Assembly: GCA_006969745.1 (NCBI GenBank)
Contig: CP030886.1
Coordinates: forward strand, 1,145,001 to 1,209,000
Origin: Cytophagaceae bacterium
GTDB taxonomy: Bacteria; Bacteroidota; Bacteroidia; Cytophagales; Cyclobacteriaceae
Direction of reading: 5' to 3'
DNA: 64,000 nucleotides
Positions 42,852 to 53,457 of this stretch are shown here, piece after piece (within the stretch, counting starts at the first letter, position 1; each line of letters opens with the position of its first letter). The translations under genes were made by a program, and so were the position numbers. The notes under the pieces are model-generated. The model was not told where the DNA came from and ran no database searches. It saw nothing but the letters and a program-made list of their open reading frames with translations.

Positions 42852-45605
42852 TTGAGGTGTCACATAGCACTTTTCTGTTTGATTATTTCTTTCTGTGGAT
42901 TTTCACAGGAAACAGATTCGGTCTATTCGCGGGCTGAAGAGAATATTTCAATAGGTGACAGCCTAGCAGTCGTATCTCAATCTGACACTACAAAATCTGA
43001 TACAACCACTGCTCAGCAAACTCGGTCTAATCAAAGTGACATCCAAACCACCATCAATTACAGCGCAAAGGATTCGCTCTTTTTCAATGTAAATAGTCGT
43101 GAGCTTTTTCTCTACGGGGATACTCATATTGATTACGGCAGGGTAGCTCTGGATGCGGAACGTACAGATGTAGACTGGAATAAACGAACCCTTAAAGCTA
43201 AGTACGTGACCGACTCGACCGGCAGGAAAATTGGGAAACCGGTGTTTACCGAAGGTCCCGACACCTACGTGACTGATGACATTGTTTATAATTTCAAAAC
43301 TGAACGTGCATTAATTAAAGGAGTCATAACCGAAAAACAAGGTGGTTTCATGCATGGTGAAGACGTTAAGAAAAATGCAGATGATGAGTTATTCATAAGA
43401 GGAGCAGCCTATACGACTTGTAATCTTGAAGATCCCCACTTTTCCATTCAATCATCGAAATTGAAAGTTATACCTAATAATAAGGTTGTCTCGGGTCCAT
43501 TTAACATGAGATTTAGAGATGTTCCAACACCCCTTTTTTTCCCATTCGGAATGTTTCCGCAACCCAACGAAAAATCTTCAGGTATCATAGTTCCTTCCTA
43601 TGGTGAAGAGCAACGACGGGGCTTTTTCCTCAGAAATGGTGGCTATTATTTCGCAATAAGCGATTATGTTGATTTGAGATTAACCGGAGACATATATTCT
43701 AAAGGAGGAAGTGGTGTCAATGTAGTGTCCAACTATTATAAAAGATACTCATTCAGGGGTACATTCAATTTCTCCTATGCCAATTCGGTAACAGACGATA
43801 TAGAAAACCCAATCGAAACTAATGATTACAGTGTAAGATGGAATCACACGCCGGAATCAAAAGGCAACTCATCTTTCTCAGCATCAGTAAATGCCGCCAC
43901 ACGAACGTATACGCAGAATAATAACCTTGTAGTACAAGACTTTGATCGAAGTATTAATTCACAATTGGCATCCAGTATTAGTTATAGAAAAACTTTTGCA
44001 GGCACCCCTTTCAATATGTCAAGCAATCTTAGGCATAGTCAAAACCTCCAGTCTGGTATTGTAAATCTGACGCTACCGGATTTGACGGTAAATATGAATC
44101 GTATCTATCCTTTCAAAAGGATTGTTCAGTCCAGCAAGTCACCACTTTCAAAACTGAATTTTAGCCACAACCTGGTAGCAAAAAACGAACTTTCGAATGA
44201 TCGTATCAGAAACTTCAATTTCAATGTGGTGAACAGAAGTTCCCGATCTGATTCTGTAATAACCTTCAATAGTTCAAATTTTGGAGAAATTTTTAGACGC
44301 TCTCAACTTGGATTTAAACATGCGGTTCCCATATCCACTTCAATGAATGTATTAAAGTACTTTACGCTTAATCCAACATTCAATTATCAGGAACTTTGGT
44401 ATACCAAAGAACTTCAGTACGAGTACATACCAGAAGAAAATGGCGTTCAAATAGATACGGTGAGCGGCTTTAGTCGAGCAGGCAGCTGGTCTACAGGTGC
44501 CTCGCTAAACACTCGTATGTATGGTACAGTATTTTTTAGCAAAGGTAGAATTCAGGCCATTCGGCATGTGATGACGCCTAGTGTGTCTTTCAGCTACAGC
44601 CCCGATTTTTCCGACACAAAATATGGGGTTTATAGCGAAATTCAGGTGGACTCATTGGGTAATACACAGCGTGTAAGCAAATATGAAGGTTTTGCCTACG
44701 GCTCACCACCTGGAGGAGAAAGTAAAACGATTGGATTCTCGCTTTCAAACAATATTGAGATGAAGGTAGCCAGCAAAAAAGATACGGTAAACGGCTTCAA
44801 AAAGGTTAAGCTATTTGACAACCTTGGAATAAGCTCCGGATACAATCTTGCAGCAGATTCATTTAAGCTAAGCAATATCAACCTCAATGCTCGAACAAGT
44901 TTTTTTGACGGCAAAATTAGTCTCAACGTAACCGGAACACTTGATCCATATGAATACTTACTACTTTCAGAAAGTGTAAACGCCAGAGGTGAACGAGTAG
45001 TTAGCCAGCGAAGATTGGATAGATTTACCTGGAATAACGGCAATGGTTTGGGAAGGCTTTCTAGTTTAAACACTGCTATTAGCCTCAACCTTTCACCTGG
45101 AGGGAGCTCTTCAAACAATGCCGGCCCAAATTCACCTGGGAACCTCGGAGAGTTTGGGGATGATGGGGTTTCTCCACCTGGAGAGAATGTAGGTTTTGAT
45201 GGATATTCTGAACAAGAACGAGAACAAATAAATCATATTCAGAACAACCCGGAGATGTACGTAGACTTCAATGTACCATGGTCACTTCGAATGCAATATT
45301 CCATTAACAGGACGAAAAGGGGATTTGAAGATGCCTCAATTCGACAAAGTTTTCAATTCAGCGGCACCTTAGGACTCACCGACAAAACTCAAATTACTTT
45401 CAACTCCGGATATGACTTTGAAGCCAAGGATTTTACCACGACTCGAGTAGGTGTTTCCAGAGATCTCCATTGCTGGACGATGAACTTCGACTGGGTTCCT
45501 TTTGGGAGGTTTCAGTCGTACTTTCTATCCATCCGCGTGAAGTCTTCAATCCTCCAGGATCTGAAGCTCGAGAAACGCAGAAGCTTTTTCGATTTCTTTA
45601 ATTAG
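42852..45605 (+). CDS. lptD: LptD-like LPS-assembly outer membrane protein
   Basis: A 917-residue outer membrane protein with a signal peptide (ALFCLIISFCGFSQ). The region about 55-200 is the OstA-like periplasmic domain (YGDTHIDYGRVALDAERTDV), then a long beta-barrel (FFPFGMFPQPNEKSSGIIVP and many alternating strands) up to a C-terminal aromatic-rich strand. LptD inserts LPS into the outer leaflet. The start is TTG at 42852: the nearest ATG lies far downstream and would remove the signal peptide. It is expressed from a 166-base region shared with the amidase operon. Confidence 0.85.
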   Translation: MRCHIALFCLIISFCGFSQETDSVYSRAEENISIGDSLAVVSQSDTTKSDTTTAQQTRSNQSDIQTTINYSAKDSLFFNVNSRELFLYGDTHIDYGRVALDAERTDVDWNKRTLKAKYVTDSTGRKIGKPVFTEGPDTYVTDDIVYNFKTERALIKGVITEKQGGFMHGEDVKKNADDELFIRGAAYTTCNLEDPHFSIQSSKLKVIPNNKVVSGPFNMRFRDVPTPLFFPFGMFPQPNEKSSGIIVPSYGEEQRRGFFLRNGGYYFAISDYVDLRLTGDIYSKGGSGVNVVSNYYKRYSFRGTFNFSYANSVTDDIENPIETNDYSVRWNHTPESKGNSSFSASVNAATRTYTQNNNLVVQDFDRSINSQLASSISYRKTFAGTPFNMSSNLRHSQNLQSGIVNLTLPDLTVNMNRIYPFKRIVQSSKSPLSKLNFSHNLVAKNELSNDRIRNFNFNVVNRSSRSDSVITFNSSNFGEIFRRSQLGFKHAVPISTSMNVLKYFTLNPTFNYQELWYTKELQYEYIPEENGVQIDTVSGFSRAGSWSTGASLNTRMYGTVFFSKGRIQAIRHVMTPSVSFSYSPDFSDTKYGVYSEIQVDSLGNTQRVSKYEGFAYGSPPGGESKTIGFSLSNNIEMKVASKKDTVNGFKKVKLFDNLGISSGYNLAADSFKLSNINLNARTSFFDGKISLNVTGTLDPYEYLLLSESVNARGERVVSQRRLDRFTWNNGNGLGRLSSLNTAISLNLSPGGSSSNNAGPNSPGNLGEFGDDGVSPPGENVGFDGYSEQEREQINHIQNNPEMYVDFNVPWSLRMQYSINRTKRGFEDASIRQSFQFSGTLGLTDKTQITFNSGYDFEAKDFTTTRVGVSRDLHCWTMNFDWVPFGRFQSYFLSIRVKSSILQDLKLEKRRSFFDFFN

Positions 45606-45650
45606 AAGCGCGTTCCAAAAATTGTAAAATAGACTTAAAAACGAGTGTAA

Positions 45651-45686
45651 CCCTTAAATCCCTTATGATTTAAGGGCTTTTTTTTT
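45651..45686 (+). terminator. Rho-independent terminator after lptD
   Basis: The perfect ten-base stem CCCTTAAATC/GATTTAAGGG with a six-base loop is followed by a nine-T run. It separates lptD from the second susC. Confidence 0.9.
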
Positions 45687-45758
45687 ACAATTATTTAGAC
45701 TTTTTCAAGGCTACTCTTACAGGTTTAAAATCATTTTTTTAACAAACAAATCATGCTT

Positions 45759-48746
45759 ATGAAAAAGTTTTTCTTTTCATTGATTTTGTGTCTCTTGGCG
45801 ATGGCTCAAATCCATGCCCAGAGGACGGTATCCGGTAAAGTCACCGATGACGAAGGTGAAGGCTTACCCGGAGTGAATGTGGTGATTAAAGGCACCACTA
45901 CAGGAGTTACGACGGATATTGACGGAAACTATCGGTTACAAGTCAATGATGCTGATGTTCTAACCTTTAGCTATGTGGGTTTTGAATCCCAGGAGATAGC
46001 TGTTGGAACACGAACCACAATTGATGTTACACTTGGAGGCATTACAGAGCTTCAGGAAGTAGTGGTAACTGGATATGGGGTTCAGGACAAGCGAGATCTA
46101 TCAGGATCTGTTGCTTCATTAAAGAAGGAACAGATTGAAAATGTACCATCATTATCATTTGATAGAGTTTTGCAAGGTAAGACCGCAGGTGTGCAAGTGA
46201 CTGGTGCATCCGGTATCCCTGGTGGAGCCGTAAATGTACGTATTAGAGGAGATGGAAGTATTAATGCCGGAAGTCAGCCGCTCTACATTGTAGATGGTGT
46301 GATGATTTCAGGCGGCACAAATGATGCTCAGCTAATTGCTTCAACCAATGCTCTCGCGGCTCTTAATCCAAATGACATTGAATCAATCGATGTACTAAAA
46401 GATGCGGCAGCTTCAGCAATTTATGGTGCCCAGGCGGCAAATGGAGTAGTAATCATTACTACTAAAAGAGGTAAAGAAGGAAAAGCTCAATTTGAATTCA
46501 ATATTTCTGCCGGTGTGATGGAAGATCTAAAAAGATTTGATGTGATGACAGGTTCCGAGTGGATAGAATTCCATCAGCAAGCATACATCAACACTTTTGG
46601 AGCAGGTTCACCTCAATTGGCTGCTTTCCAGGCTCAATGGGGCGAAGCTAGCAATGCTATCAATACAGATTGGCAGGATCTTGCTTTCAGAACCGGTTCA
46701 TTCAAAAACTATGAACTTTCAGCAAGAGGTGGTAATGAAACCACTAACTACTTCGTGTCAGGGTCTTATAACAAGACTGATGCCCACGTAATTGGTACTG
46801 ATTTTGAACGATTTACATTAAGAACAAATATTGAAACAAAGCTTACTGATAAGATAAAGGCAGGTACGAATATTTCCCTTTCTAATGTGGTTCAAAATCA
46901 AGCATCTGAAGGTGGTTTCTTTGTAAGTCCGGTTTTCTCCGGAGCTGCTGGTGTTCCTGCAGAATCTCCATTTAATGATGACGGTACTTACAATGATAAC
47001 CTGGTATCTGCCAATGGTGCCAATTTTGTAAGATGGACAGATTTAAGTAAAAACAATGGTGTTACCAATACGGTAATAGCAAGACTGTATTTGGAATATG
47101 AGCCAATTGAAAATCTAATATTTAGATCTTCTGGTAGTGTAGAAAACAGAGCTGCACGAGAAATTGATTATTGGCATCCTGACACCAATGATGGTGCATC
47201 ATTTGGAGGCTTAAATCAAAGTACTCATGTTACGGATCAGTCACTACAAACTGACCACACGGTTTCGTACAACAGAGATATTGATAAACACTCGATTTCA
47301 GGATTAGTGGGTGTGAACTATCGATATGACAGACAAACATTACTTTATGCTGCTGGATCTGGATTTTCTAATGGACTTCTCTCAACCATTGGAAATGCCG
47401 CTACTCCTCTTGGCGTAAATGGCACCGATACTGAGTGGAAGCTCGCCGGTGTGTTTACTCGTCTCGGTTACATTTATGATGACAAGTACATAGCATCATT
47501 TACTTTAAGAAGAGATGGTTCTTCAAGGTTTGGTGGAGCGAATCAATTTGGTGTTTTCCCGGCAGCTTCTGTGGCATGGAGGGTATCATCTGAATCCTTC
47601 ATGGACAACATCAGCATTGTTAATGACTTGAAAGTGCGTGCTAGCTACGGCGAAACAGGTAACCACTTAATAGGCAACTTTGATGCACTTGGCCTTGTAG
47701 GCGCTGGTGGATCTTATCAAGGAGGATCTTCTTTAATTCCTTCAAACATTGCCAATCCACTTTTGCAGTGGGAAACAAATGTGTTTACAAACTTTGGTTT
47801 AGACTTTGGAATTCTTGATGGAAGATTCAGAGGTTCAATAGATTACTATATCAGAGATACAAATGATCTATTACTGAACTCTCCGATTCCAAGAACCAAT
47901 GGATTCAACACCATTACTAGTAACGTAGGTAGAATTAGAAACTCTGGTATAGAGATAGAGCTGAATTCAACCAATCTCTCAACTGGCGGATTCACATGGA
48001 CTACAAACTTCAACATCGCATTTCAGGATAGTGAAGTATTGGAGCTAGCTGATTCTGATACGCTTGTAATCGCTAATTCAGGGCAGACTTACATTGTAGG
48101 TCAGGAAATGAATGCATTCTATCTTCAGAGATGGGCAGGAGTAAACCCTGCGGATGGACGTCCAATGTGGTATGATGAAAATGGTGAGATCACCTATCAG
48201 AATGCTTCTGGAAATACACGTCAAGTTGTAGGATCTGCTCTACCTGACTACTTCGGAGGTATCACGAATAGCTTCTCTTACAAAGGTTTGGAACTAAGCG
48301 TTCTATTCCAGTTCCAGGTTGGTAACCTTATTAGAAATACCCAAAGAGCATATATGCTTGATGCAGGTAATTCAGGAGGTTCTAGAGGATTGCTTAGAGA
48401 TAATTTCAACTCGTGGCAACAGCCTGGTGACCTTGTTCCTAATGTAGTTCCACTTGTGGGTGCTCAATCATATCCAAATGGAGCTGGTGATGCAAATGGC
48501 ACCAATAACACTCGATTCCTTGAAAAAGGTGATTATCTGAGATTGAAAGAAGTAATCATTGGTTATACACTACCAAGCAGTATTGTTTCTAAAACAGGAT
48601 TGAATCGAGTGAGATTATATGCTACAGGTGTAAACCTTTGGACAATGACAGAATTCACCGGATATGATCCAGAAGTAACTGGTACCGGGTTTGGAATTGT
48701 TCCTCAGGCCAGAACATACACTTTCGGAGCACAAATTGGTTTCTAA
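45759..48746 (+). CDS. SusC/RagA-family TonB-linked outer membrane transporter (locus 2)
   Basis: A 995-residue TonB-dependent channel from the ATG at 45759 (997 from an ATG six bases upstream). It has a signal peptide (SLILCLLAMAQIHAQ), a carboxypeptidase-regulatory domain (TVSGKVTDDEGEGLPGVNV), LQEVVVTGYG, the plug (NALAALNPNDIESIDVLKDA) and barrel. The first about 100 residues are very like those of the locus 1 protein, while plug and barrel differ, in keeping with a different substrate. Synonymous changes are spread evenly, which argues against recent conversion. Operon with susD and a lipoprotein; terminator at 51041. Confidence 0.96.
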   Translation: MKKFFFSLILCLLAMAQIHAQRTVSGKVTDDEGEGLPGVNVVIKGTTTGVTTDIDGNYRLQVNDADVLTFSYVGFESQEIAVGTRTTIDVTLGGITELQEVVVTGYGVQDKRDLSGSVASLKKEQIENVPSLSFDRVLQGKTAGVQVTGASGIPGGAVNVRIRGDGSINAGSQPLYIVDGVMISGGTNDAQLIASTNALAALNPNDIESIDVLKDAAASAIYGAQAANGVVIITTKRGKEGKAQFEFNISAGVMEDLKRFDVMTGSEWIEFHQQAYINTFGAGSPQLAAFQAQWGEASNAINTDWQDLAFRTGSFKNYELSARGGNETTNYFVSGSYNKTDAHVIGTDFERFTLRTNIETKLTDKIKAGTNISLSNVVQNQASEGGFFVSPVFSGAAGVPAESPFNDDGTYNDNLVSANGANFVRWTDLSKNNGVTNTVIARLYLEYEPIENLIFRSSGSVENRAAREIDYWHPDTNDGASFGGLNQSTHVTDQSLQTDHTVSYNRDIDKHSISGLVGVNYRYDRQTLLYAAGSGFSNGLLSTIGNAATPLGVNGTDTEWKLAGVFTRLGYIYDDKYIASFTLRRDGSSRFGGANQFGVFPAASVAWRVSSESFMDNISIVNDLKVRASYGETGNHLIGNFDALGLVGAGGSYQGGSSLIPSNIANPLLQWETNVFTNFGLDFGILDGRFRGSIDYYIRDTNDLLLNSPIPRTNGFNTITSNVGRIRNSGIEIELNSTNLSTGGFTWTTNFNIAFQDSEVLELADSDTLVIANSGQTYIVGQEMNAFYLQRWAGVNPADGRPMWYDENGEITYQNASGNTRQVVGSALPDYFGGITNSFSYKGLELSVLFQFQVGNLIRNTQRAYMLDAGNSGGSRGLLRDNFNSWQQPGDLVPNVVPLVGAQSYPNGAGDANGTNNTRFLEKGDYLRLKEVIIGYTLPSSIVSKTGLNRVRLYATGVNLWTMTEFTGYDPEVTGTGFGIVPQARTYTFGAQIGF

Positions 48747-48763
48747 ACTAAACAGAAATTGAA

Positions 48764-50197
48764 ATGAAAAAATTTAAAATAATACTTTTAGCAATAGTTG
48801 CATCGATGGGTTTTACATCGTGCGAAGATTGGCTTGAAACGCAACCGGAGCAAAGCATTTCTGAGGATTTGGCCTTCTCATCTGTTGAGACTGCCAGAGC
48901 GGTAATGCTTGGAGGCTATACCGGGCTATACGCCCAGGCATACTATGGTAGAGATATCATTGTAGCACCTGAGCAACTTTCAGATAACACCAAAAGTGCC
49001 CTTTCAAATAGTGGAAGACTTGTTGGTGAAAGTACGAATGATGAAAGATCTCACGTGGGTGATGCTGCTTTTTGGACAGCATGCTACGATGTGATCAATC
49101 GGGTAAACCTAGTACTGGCAAATATCGAAAGTACACCAGGATTGAGTGATGGAGAAATCGATCAACTCAGAGGTGAGGCTTTTTTCCTTAGAGGTTTGGT
49201 CTACTTTGATCTTGCGCGTGTATATGCCAGAAACCCTAATTTCTTACTTAACAATTTTGATTTAGGTGTTCCTGTTCTTTTGACGCCATTTGATGGATTA
49301 GATGAAGATGCCTATCCGGCAAGAGCTACTGTAAATGAGGTATATAGTCAGTCTAAATCTGATTTTAACCAGGCGATATCATTGCTTAATAATAGCAATG
49401 CACCATTTAGAGCTAGCCAGGCTGCAGCTAAAGCCTTGTTGTCCAGAGTGCATTTATATCTTCAGGAGTGGCAAGAGGCTGCCGATTTAGCAACTGAAGC
49501 AATTAATGAAGCTGGCTTTGGTATTACCTCTCAGGCTAACTACTTTGATATTTTCACAGACGACTCTGAGGCATTATTCAGTGTAAGAATCACTATTAAT
49601 GAATCCTTAGGCAACAATAACTCAATAGCAGTATTGTATGTAGAAAACTCGGATGGAACCGGATACGGAGATGTTGTGTGTAGACAAAATCTTCTTGATG
49701 CGTTTGAGCCAGGTGATATTCGTCGTGATTCGATCAGACAAGTTGTGAAAGACGGTGAGACCGTATTCTACCCATTGAAGTTTAATAGCTACGGTGGATC
49801 TATCGGTGAAGACAATACACCGGTTATCAGACTTTCTGAGGTTCACCTAAACAGAGCCGAGGCACTTGCTGAGCTTGGTGGAGCTGCTAATGAAACAGCC
49901 GCTCTTCAGGATCTCAATGCTATCAGAAATAGAGCAGGATTGCCAAATGCTACAAGCTCTGGAGCTGCACTTCTTCAGGATATTCTAGACGAAAGAAGAA
50001 TTGAATTGGCTTTTGAAGGTCATAGATTCTTTGATCTGAAAAGAAGAGGACTTGACATTTCTAAGGGCAACCCTGTAGATGATTGCGTGACTTGTACTAT
50101 CCCATATTCTGATTACAGGATAGTAGCTCCAATCCAGCAGGCTGAATTGGATGTAAATCCAAACTTGGTGAACAATCCTGGATACGGTGACAACTAA
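48764..50197 (+). CDS. SusD/RagB-family nutrient-binding lipoprotein (locus 2)
   Basis: A 477-residue lipoprotein (FTSC, Cys20) forming the lid of the locus 2 transporter. TPR region about 100-240 (AFFLRGLVYFDLARVYARN, ASQAAAKALLSRVHLYLQEWQEAA). The C-terminal SusD domain is complete (RLSEVHLNRAEALAELG, DERRIELAFEGHRFFDLKRRG, APIQQAELDVNPNL). It follows susC by 17 bases. No glycoside hydrolase, sulfatase or sensor gene flanks the locus, so the ligand could be a protein, peptide or other glycan; not resolvable here. Confidence 0.95.
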   Translation: MKKFKIILLAIVASMGFTSCEDWLETQPEQSISEDLAFSSVETARAVMLGGYTGLYAQAYYGRDIIVAPEQLSDNTKSALSNSGRLVGESTNDERSHVGDAAFWTACYDVINRVNLVLANIESTPGLSDGEIDQLRGEAFFLRGLVYFDLARVYARNPNFLLNNFDLGVPVLLTPFDGLDEDAYPARATVNEVYSQSKSDFNQAISLLNNSNAPFRASQAAAKALLSRVHLYLQEWQEAADLATEAINEAGFGITSQANYFDIFTDDSEALFSVRITINESLGNNNSIAVLYVENSDGTGYGDVVCRQNLLDAFEPGDIRRDSIRQVVKDGETVFYPLKFNSYGGSIGEDNTPVIRLSEVHLNRAEALAELGGAANETAALQDLNAIRNRAGLPNATSSGAALLQDILDERRIELAFEGHRFFDLKRRGLDISKGNPVDDCVTCTIPYSDYRIVAPIQQAELDVNPNLVNNPGYGDN

Positions 50198-50209
50198 AAT
50201 TTTAGAAAA

Positions 50210-51019
50210 ATGAAAAAATTATTAACAATATTTTCAATAGCACTATTGGTATTCTCTTGTGATGAGTTTTCCGATGGAATATATGATGGTCCTGACCAAA
50301 TAGCATTTGCTCGAGCAACGGCTACTGGTCTTTACCTTGAAGAGCCTGCTACAGGTGATGATGATTTAGATTCATTGGAGGTTCAACTAATCGGTGCTCA
50401 ATCAGCTTCCGAGATTAGCTTCAACTTTGAATTGGATGAAACTAACCAAGCAGTAGAAGGCGTGCATATAAATTTTGTGACTACAGGTGGCACAGGAACC
50501 ATTCCTGCCAACAGTAGTACCGGATATATCTATTTTAGAGTGATCTCAGATAATTTCTCAGCATCTGATCAGATAAACTTAGTTGTTAATTTGACTGATG
50601 CATCTGTACAATTGGCTGGAAATTATTCTCAGGCATCTAAAACGCTTTCAATTACATGTGAATCGGATATTGCAGGTGATTACAACTTCACTGCGACAGG
50701 CTTGGCCGATCCAGATTTTGATGGCAATCAGACAGCTTACAATATCACAGGTACGGTCACAGTTACTGCAGGTGCAGGTGTGGGACAGTATTCTGTAAAT
50801 GATATGTCGTTTGGATGCTATCCACAGGTATATGCCGATACTCCTCCAGCGGGAGGATTTACTGATATATGTGCCACTATTACAGGCGATGGCGATGTAG
50901 ATCAATACAATGATCCATTCACAATTAATGCGACTGTAAATGGTGATGGAACAATCGATCTGACTTGGAGCAATACATTCGGAGATACGGGTACCGTAGC
51001 TCTGACTCCAGTTCCCTGA
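50210..51019 (+). CDS. Calx-beta-like surface lipoprotein of SusCD locus 2
   Basis: A 269-residue lipoprotein (VFSC, Cys17). The region about 30-150 is a DUF4843/Calx-beta-like immunoglobulin-type domain (LEVQLIGAQSASEISFNFEL, VEGVHINFVTTGGTGTIPA, KTLSITCES). A second half (AGDYNFTATGLAD, Gly/Thr-rich strands) is like that of the locus 1 counterpart, whose cysteine at the domain border is also conserved. It lies 12 bases after susD and is the last gene of the operon. A SusE/F-like role as extra ligand-binding surface protein is inferred. Confidence 0.75.
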   Translation: MKKLLTIFSIALLVFSCDEFSDGIYDGPDQIAFARATATGLYLEEPATGDDDLDSLEVQLIGAQSASEISFNFELDETNQAVEGVHINFVTTGGTGTIPANSSTGYIYFRVISDNFSASDQINLVVNLTDASVQLAGNYSQASKTLSITCESDIAGDYNFTATGLADPDFDGNQTAYNITGTVTVTAGAGVGQYSVNDMSFGCYPQVYADTPPAGGFTDICATITGDGDVDQYNDPFTINATVNGDGTIDLTWSNTFGDTGTVALTPVP

Positions 51020-51040
51020 TTGATAGATATCTAAGTTTTA

Positions 51041-51072
51041 TAGGGAGCGTCTCGATGCTCCCTATTTTTTTT
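51041..51072 (+). terminator. Rho-independent terminator of SusCD operon 2
   Basis: The eight-base stem TAGGGAGC/GCTCCCTA with an eight-base loop is followed directly by eight T. Confidence 0.9.
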
Positions 51073-51090
51073 CTACTTAAAATACTTTAA

Positions 51091-53454
51091 ATGAAAGCTT
51101 TATTCTTTCTAGTTTCAATAACTGTTTTTTTCAACGCGTTTTCTCAAGGTCTCCAGTCTGAGATAATATGCTATGCTTCCAATAGAGTTGAAAATACAAG
51201 AATACCTTCAAGATTAGAACTTAAAAGCCCTACTGCAAGCTTGGATGCTACTCAAAACAGCACGTTCGAAGTAGAATACATTGGCTTTACCGACGAGGCA
51301 AAGGCTGCCTTCCAACATGCAGTTGATATTTGGGCTGCCATTATTAAAAGTGACATCACGATTCGCATAAGTGCCAATTGGGAACTATTGGACCCTGGCG
51401 TATTAGGTTCGGCCGGAGCAAATGGCTCTGCAAGAGATTTTGACGGAGCGCCATTACCGAATGTAGATTACCCAATAGCGCTAGCAGAAAAGCTTGCACG
51501 CAAGAATTTAAATTCTACATTCTCAGCAGATATCAATGCCAACTTCAGCAGTGGGATAGACTGGTACTATGGGCTAGATGGAAATCCACCTGCTGGTGAG
51601 TATGACCTGGTCTCAGTGGTATTGCACGAAATAGGTCATGGACTTGGAATAGCAGGAAGTTTTGGCGCAAATGTCGCCAACCAAATAGCCGATCATAGCT
51701 TATCTACAGGATTTCCACGTGTATATGACACGTACTTATACTCAGGAAACAATCTGATCATTGATAGAAGCATCTATGATAGTCAGTCTGCCATATACCA
51801 GGTTACAACATCCGGTAATATTACTTTCAATAGTGAAATTGCAAAAGATCGAAACGAATCATTCTTTCCTCCCATTTTCGCACCTGACCCATATAATCCG
51901 GGATCCAGCATTTCTCATCTGGATGAATCTACTTATCCTGCCGGAGACCCTAATTCTTTGATGACTCCTCAGATAGGCCAAGCGGAAGCAATACATGATC
52001 CGGGAGATGTGCTTTACGGGATGATGATCGACATGGGATGGGAATATGCCTTCTATAATCATACTGCATTATCAGACACGGAGGATGAATCTTCAAATCT
52101 GACATTCATTACTGATATAGATAGTGATATGAATTACAGCAATGTTACCCTCAATTATCAAGTAGATGGAGGAAGCATTAATTCTATTGCAATGAATCCA
52201 ACCTCTAATCCTGATGAATACGACATTGACCTTACAAATCAAGGAATTTCAACTATCACCTATTTTTTCAGTTTGGAGGATGAATACGGCAGGACCATCA
52301 ATAGCCAAGAATTTGAATTCAACATTGGTCCTGACATCACACCTCCTGTCGTGTTGCACGAACCTGTTACCACATTCAGGAAGTTTGGTAATGACGAATT
52401 TCCAGCATTCACTATTGAAATATCTGATAACATCGGGGTGGCATCCTCACAAATAGAATATAGAGTCAATGGCGGCACTTCTGCTTCTCTCGACATAGTA
52501 TCGGAATCCACCACTTTGCCTCTCAACATTTCCGAACTTGAGTTTGGTGATATTGTGGAGTACAGGATCACTGCTCAGGACAATTCTTCCAATGCAAATG
52601 TTACCCAACTTCCTGCCCAAGGATTTTATGAGATTCTTGTAATCGACATTATAACAGAAAGTTATGAAGCAGATTTTGGTTTGGATGGGGGAAGAGCATT
52701 CAATCCGGACGATTTATTTACCGTTGAGCAGCCTATCGGATTCAATTCATTAGGTTATCACTCAACTCATCCATACGATGAAGGCTCAGATCAAACAGAC
52801 CATTATTTAAATTTTCTTGGAGATATCGTTCTCCGTGAGCAAACGTTAGTTTTAGCATACGAAGATATAGCACTGATAGAGCCAGGATTGTCAGGCAGCC
52901 CATTTGGGACAGGTGCTTTCGCGGATTATATCGCCCTTGAAGGATCGGCCGATGGCGGTGATACATGGATACCAATCAGTGGCTATGATGCCTCACATTC
53001 AGATGCTTGGCTTGATAAGTACAATGAGAACGTTGTGGATGGTAATTCTTTAAGCATACCTGATGCCTCGCTTTATGAGCTACATTCATTCAAACTCAAT
53101 GAGTTCTTTGATGATAATTCAATAATTAAGCTTCGATTTCACCTGTTTACCAACAATAGCAAAGTTGGTTGGGGTTGGGCACTTAAAAATTTCAACATCT
53201 TCACTGAAGTTCCATTATCTGCAGATATAAAAGATGAAATTTTCATTTATCCCAATCCGACTTCTGACTATTTACGACTTAGCAAAGTAGATAAGTCAGG
53301 TACTTTTCTGATAGTAGATGTTAATGGAAAGACCATATTAGATGGTTTTGCTACTGAACAAATTACCATCAAAACTATAAAGGCAGGCATTTATCATTTA
53401 TTGTTGAAAACAACTGACGGAGCAGTAACTAAAATGACTTTTATTAAAAAATAA
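51091..53454 (+). CDS. Secreted zinc metalloprotease with type IX sorting domain
   Basis: A 787-residue exported protein. A signal peptide ends near FFNAFSQG. The zincin motif HEIGHGLGIAG starts at His179 (His179, Glu180, His183), with no third His at the canonical metzincin spot. A possible third ligand is the His in SSISHLDE, and the Met-turn-like SLMTPQIGQ lies between. The middle region is built of beta-sandwich domains (about 330-520), followed by a jelly-roll-like segment. The C-terminus (IYPNPTSDYLRLSK ... FIKK) is a type IX sorting domain. It begins 19 bases after the operon 2 terminator and is followed three bases later by a small secreted protein, so it forms a separate transcript. 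Confidence 0.83.
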   Translation: MKALFFLVSITVFFNAFSQGLQSEIICYASNRVENTRIPSRLELKSPTASLDATQNSTFEVEYIGFTDEAKAAFQHAVDIWAAIIKSDITIRISANWELLDPGVLGSAGANGSARDFDGAPLPNVDYPIALAEKLARKNLNSTFSADINANFSSGIDWYYGLDGNPPAGEYDLVSVVLHEIGHGLGIAGSFGANVANQIADHSLSTGFPRVYDTYLYSGNNLIIDRSIYDSQSAIYQVTTSGNITFNSEIAKDRNESFFPPIFAPDPYNPGSSISHLDESTYPAGDPNSLMTPQIGQAEAIHDPGDVLYGMMIDMGWEYAFYNHTALSDTEDESSNLTFITDIDSDMNYSNVTLNYQVDGGSINSIAMNPTSNPDEYDIDLTNQGISTITYFFSLEDEYGRTINSQEFEFNIGPDITPPVVLHEPVTTFRKFGNDEFPAFTIEISDNIGVASSQIEYRVNGGTSASLDIVSESTTLPLNISELEFGDIVEYRITAQDNSSNANVTQLPAQGFYEILVIDIITESYEADFGLDGGRAFNPDDLFTVEQPIGFNSLGYHSTHPYDEGSDQTDHYLNFLGDIVLREQTLVLAYEDIALIEPGLSGSPFGTGAFADYIALEGSADGGDTWIPISGYDASHSDAWLDKYNENVVDGNSLSIPDASLYELHSFKLNEFFDDNSIIKLRFHLFTNNSKVGWGWALKNFNIFTEVPLSADIKDEIFIYPNPTSDYLRLSKVDKSGTFLIVDVNGKTILDGFATEQITIKTIKAGIYHLLLKTTDGAVTKMTFIKK

Positions 53455-53457
53455 TAC

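Noticed and set aside
45759..46060. Gene conversion between the two susC N-termini
   Set aside because: The proteins are nearly alike there, but comparing about 90 bases shows many scattered synonymous differences, so selection explains the likeness.
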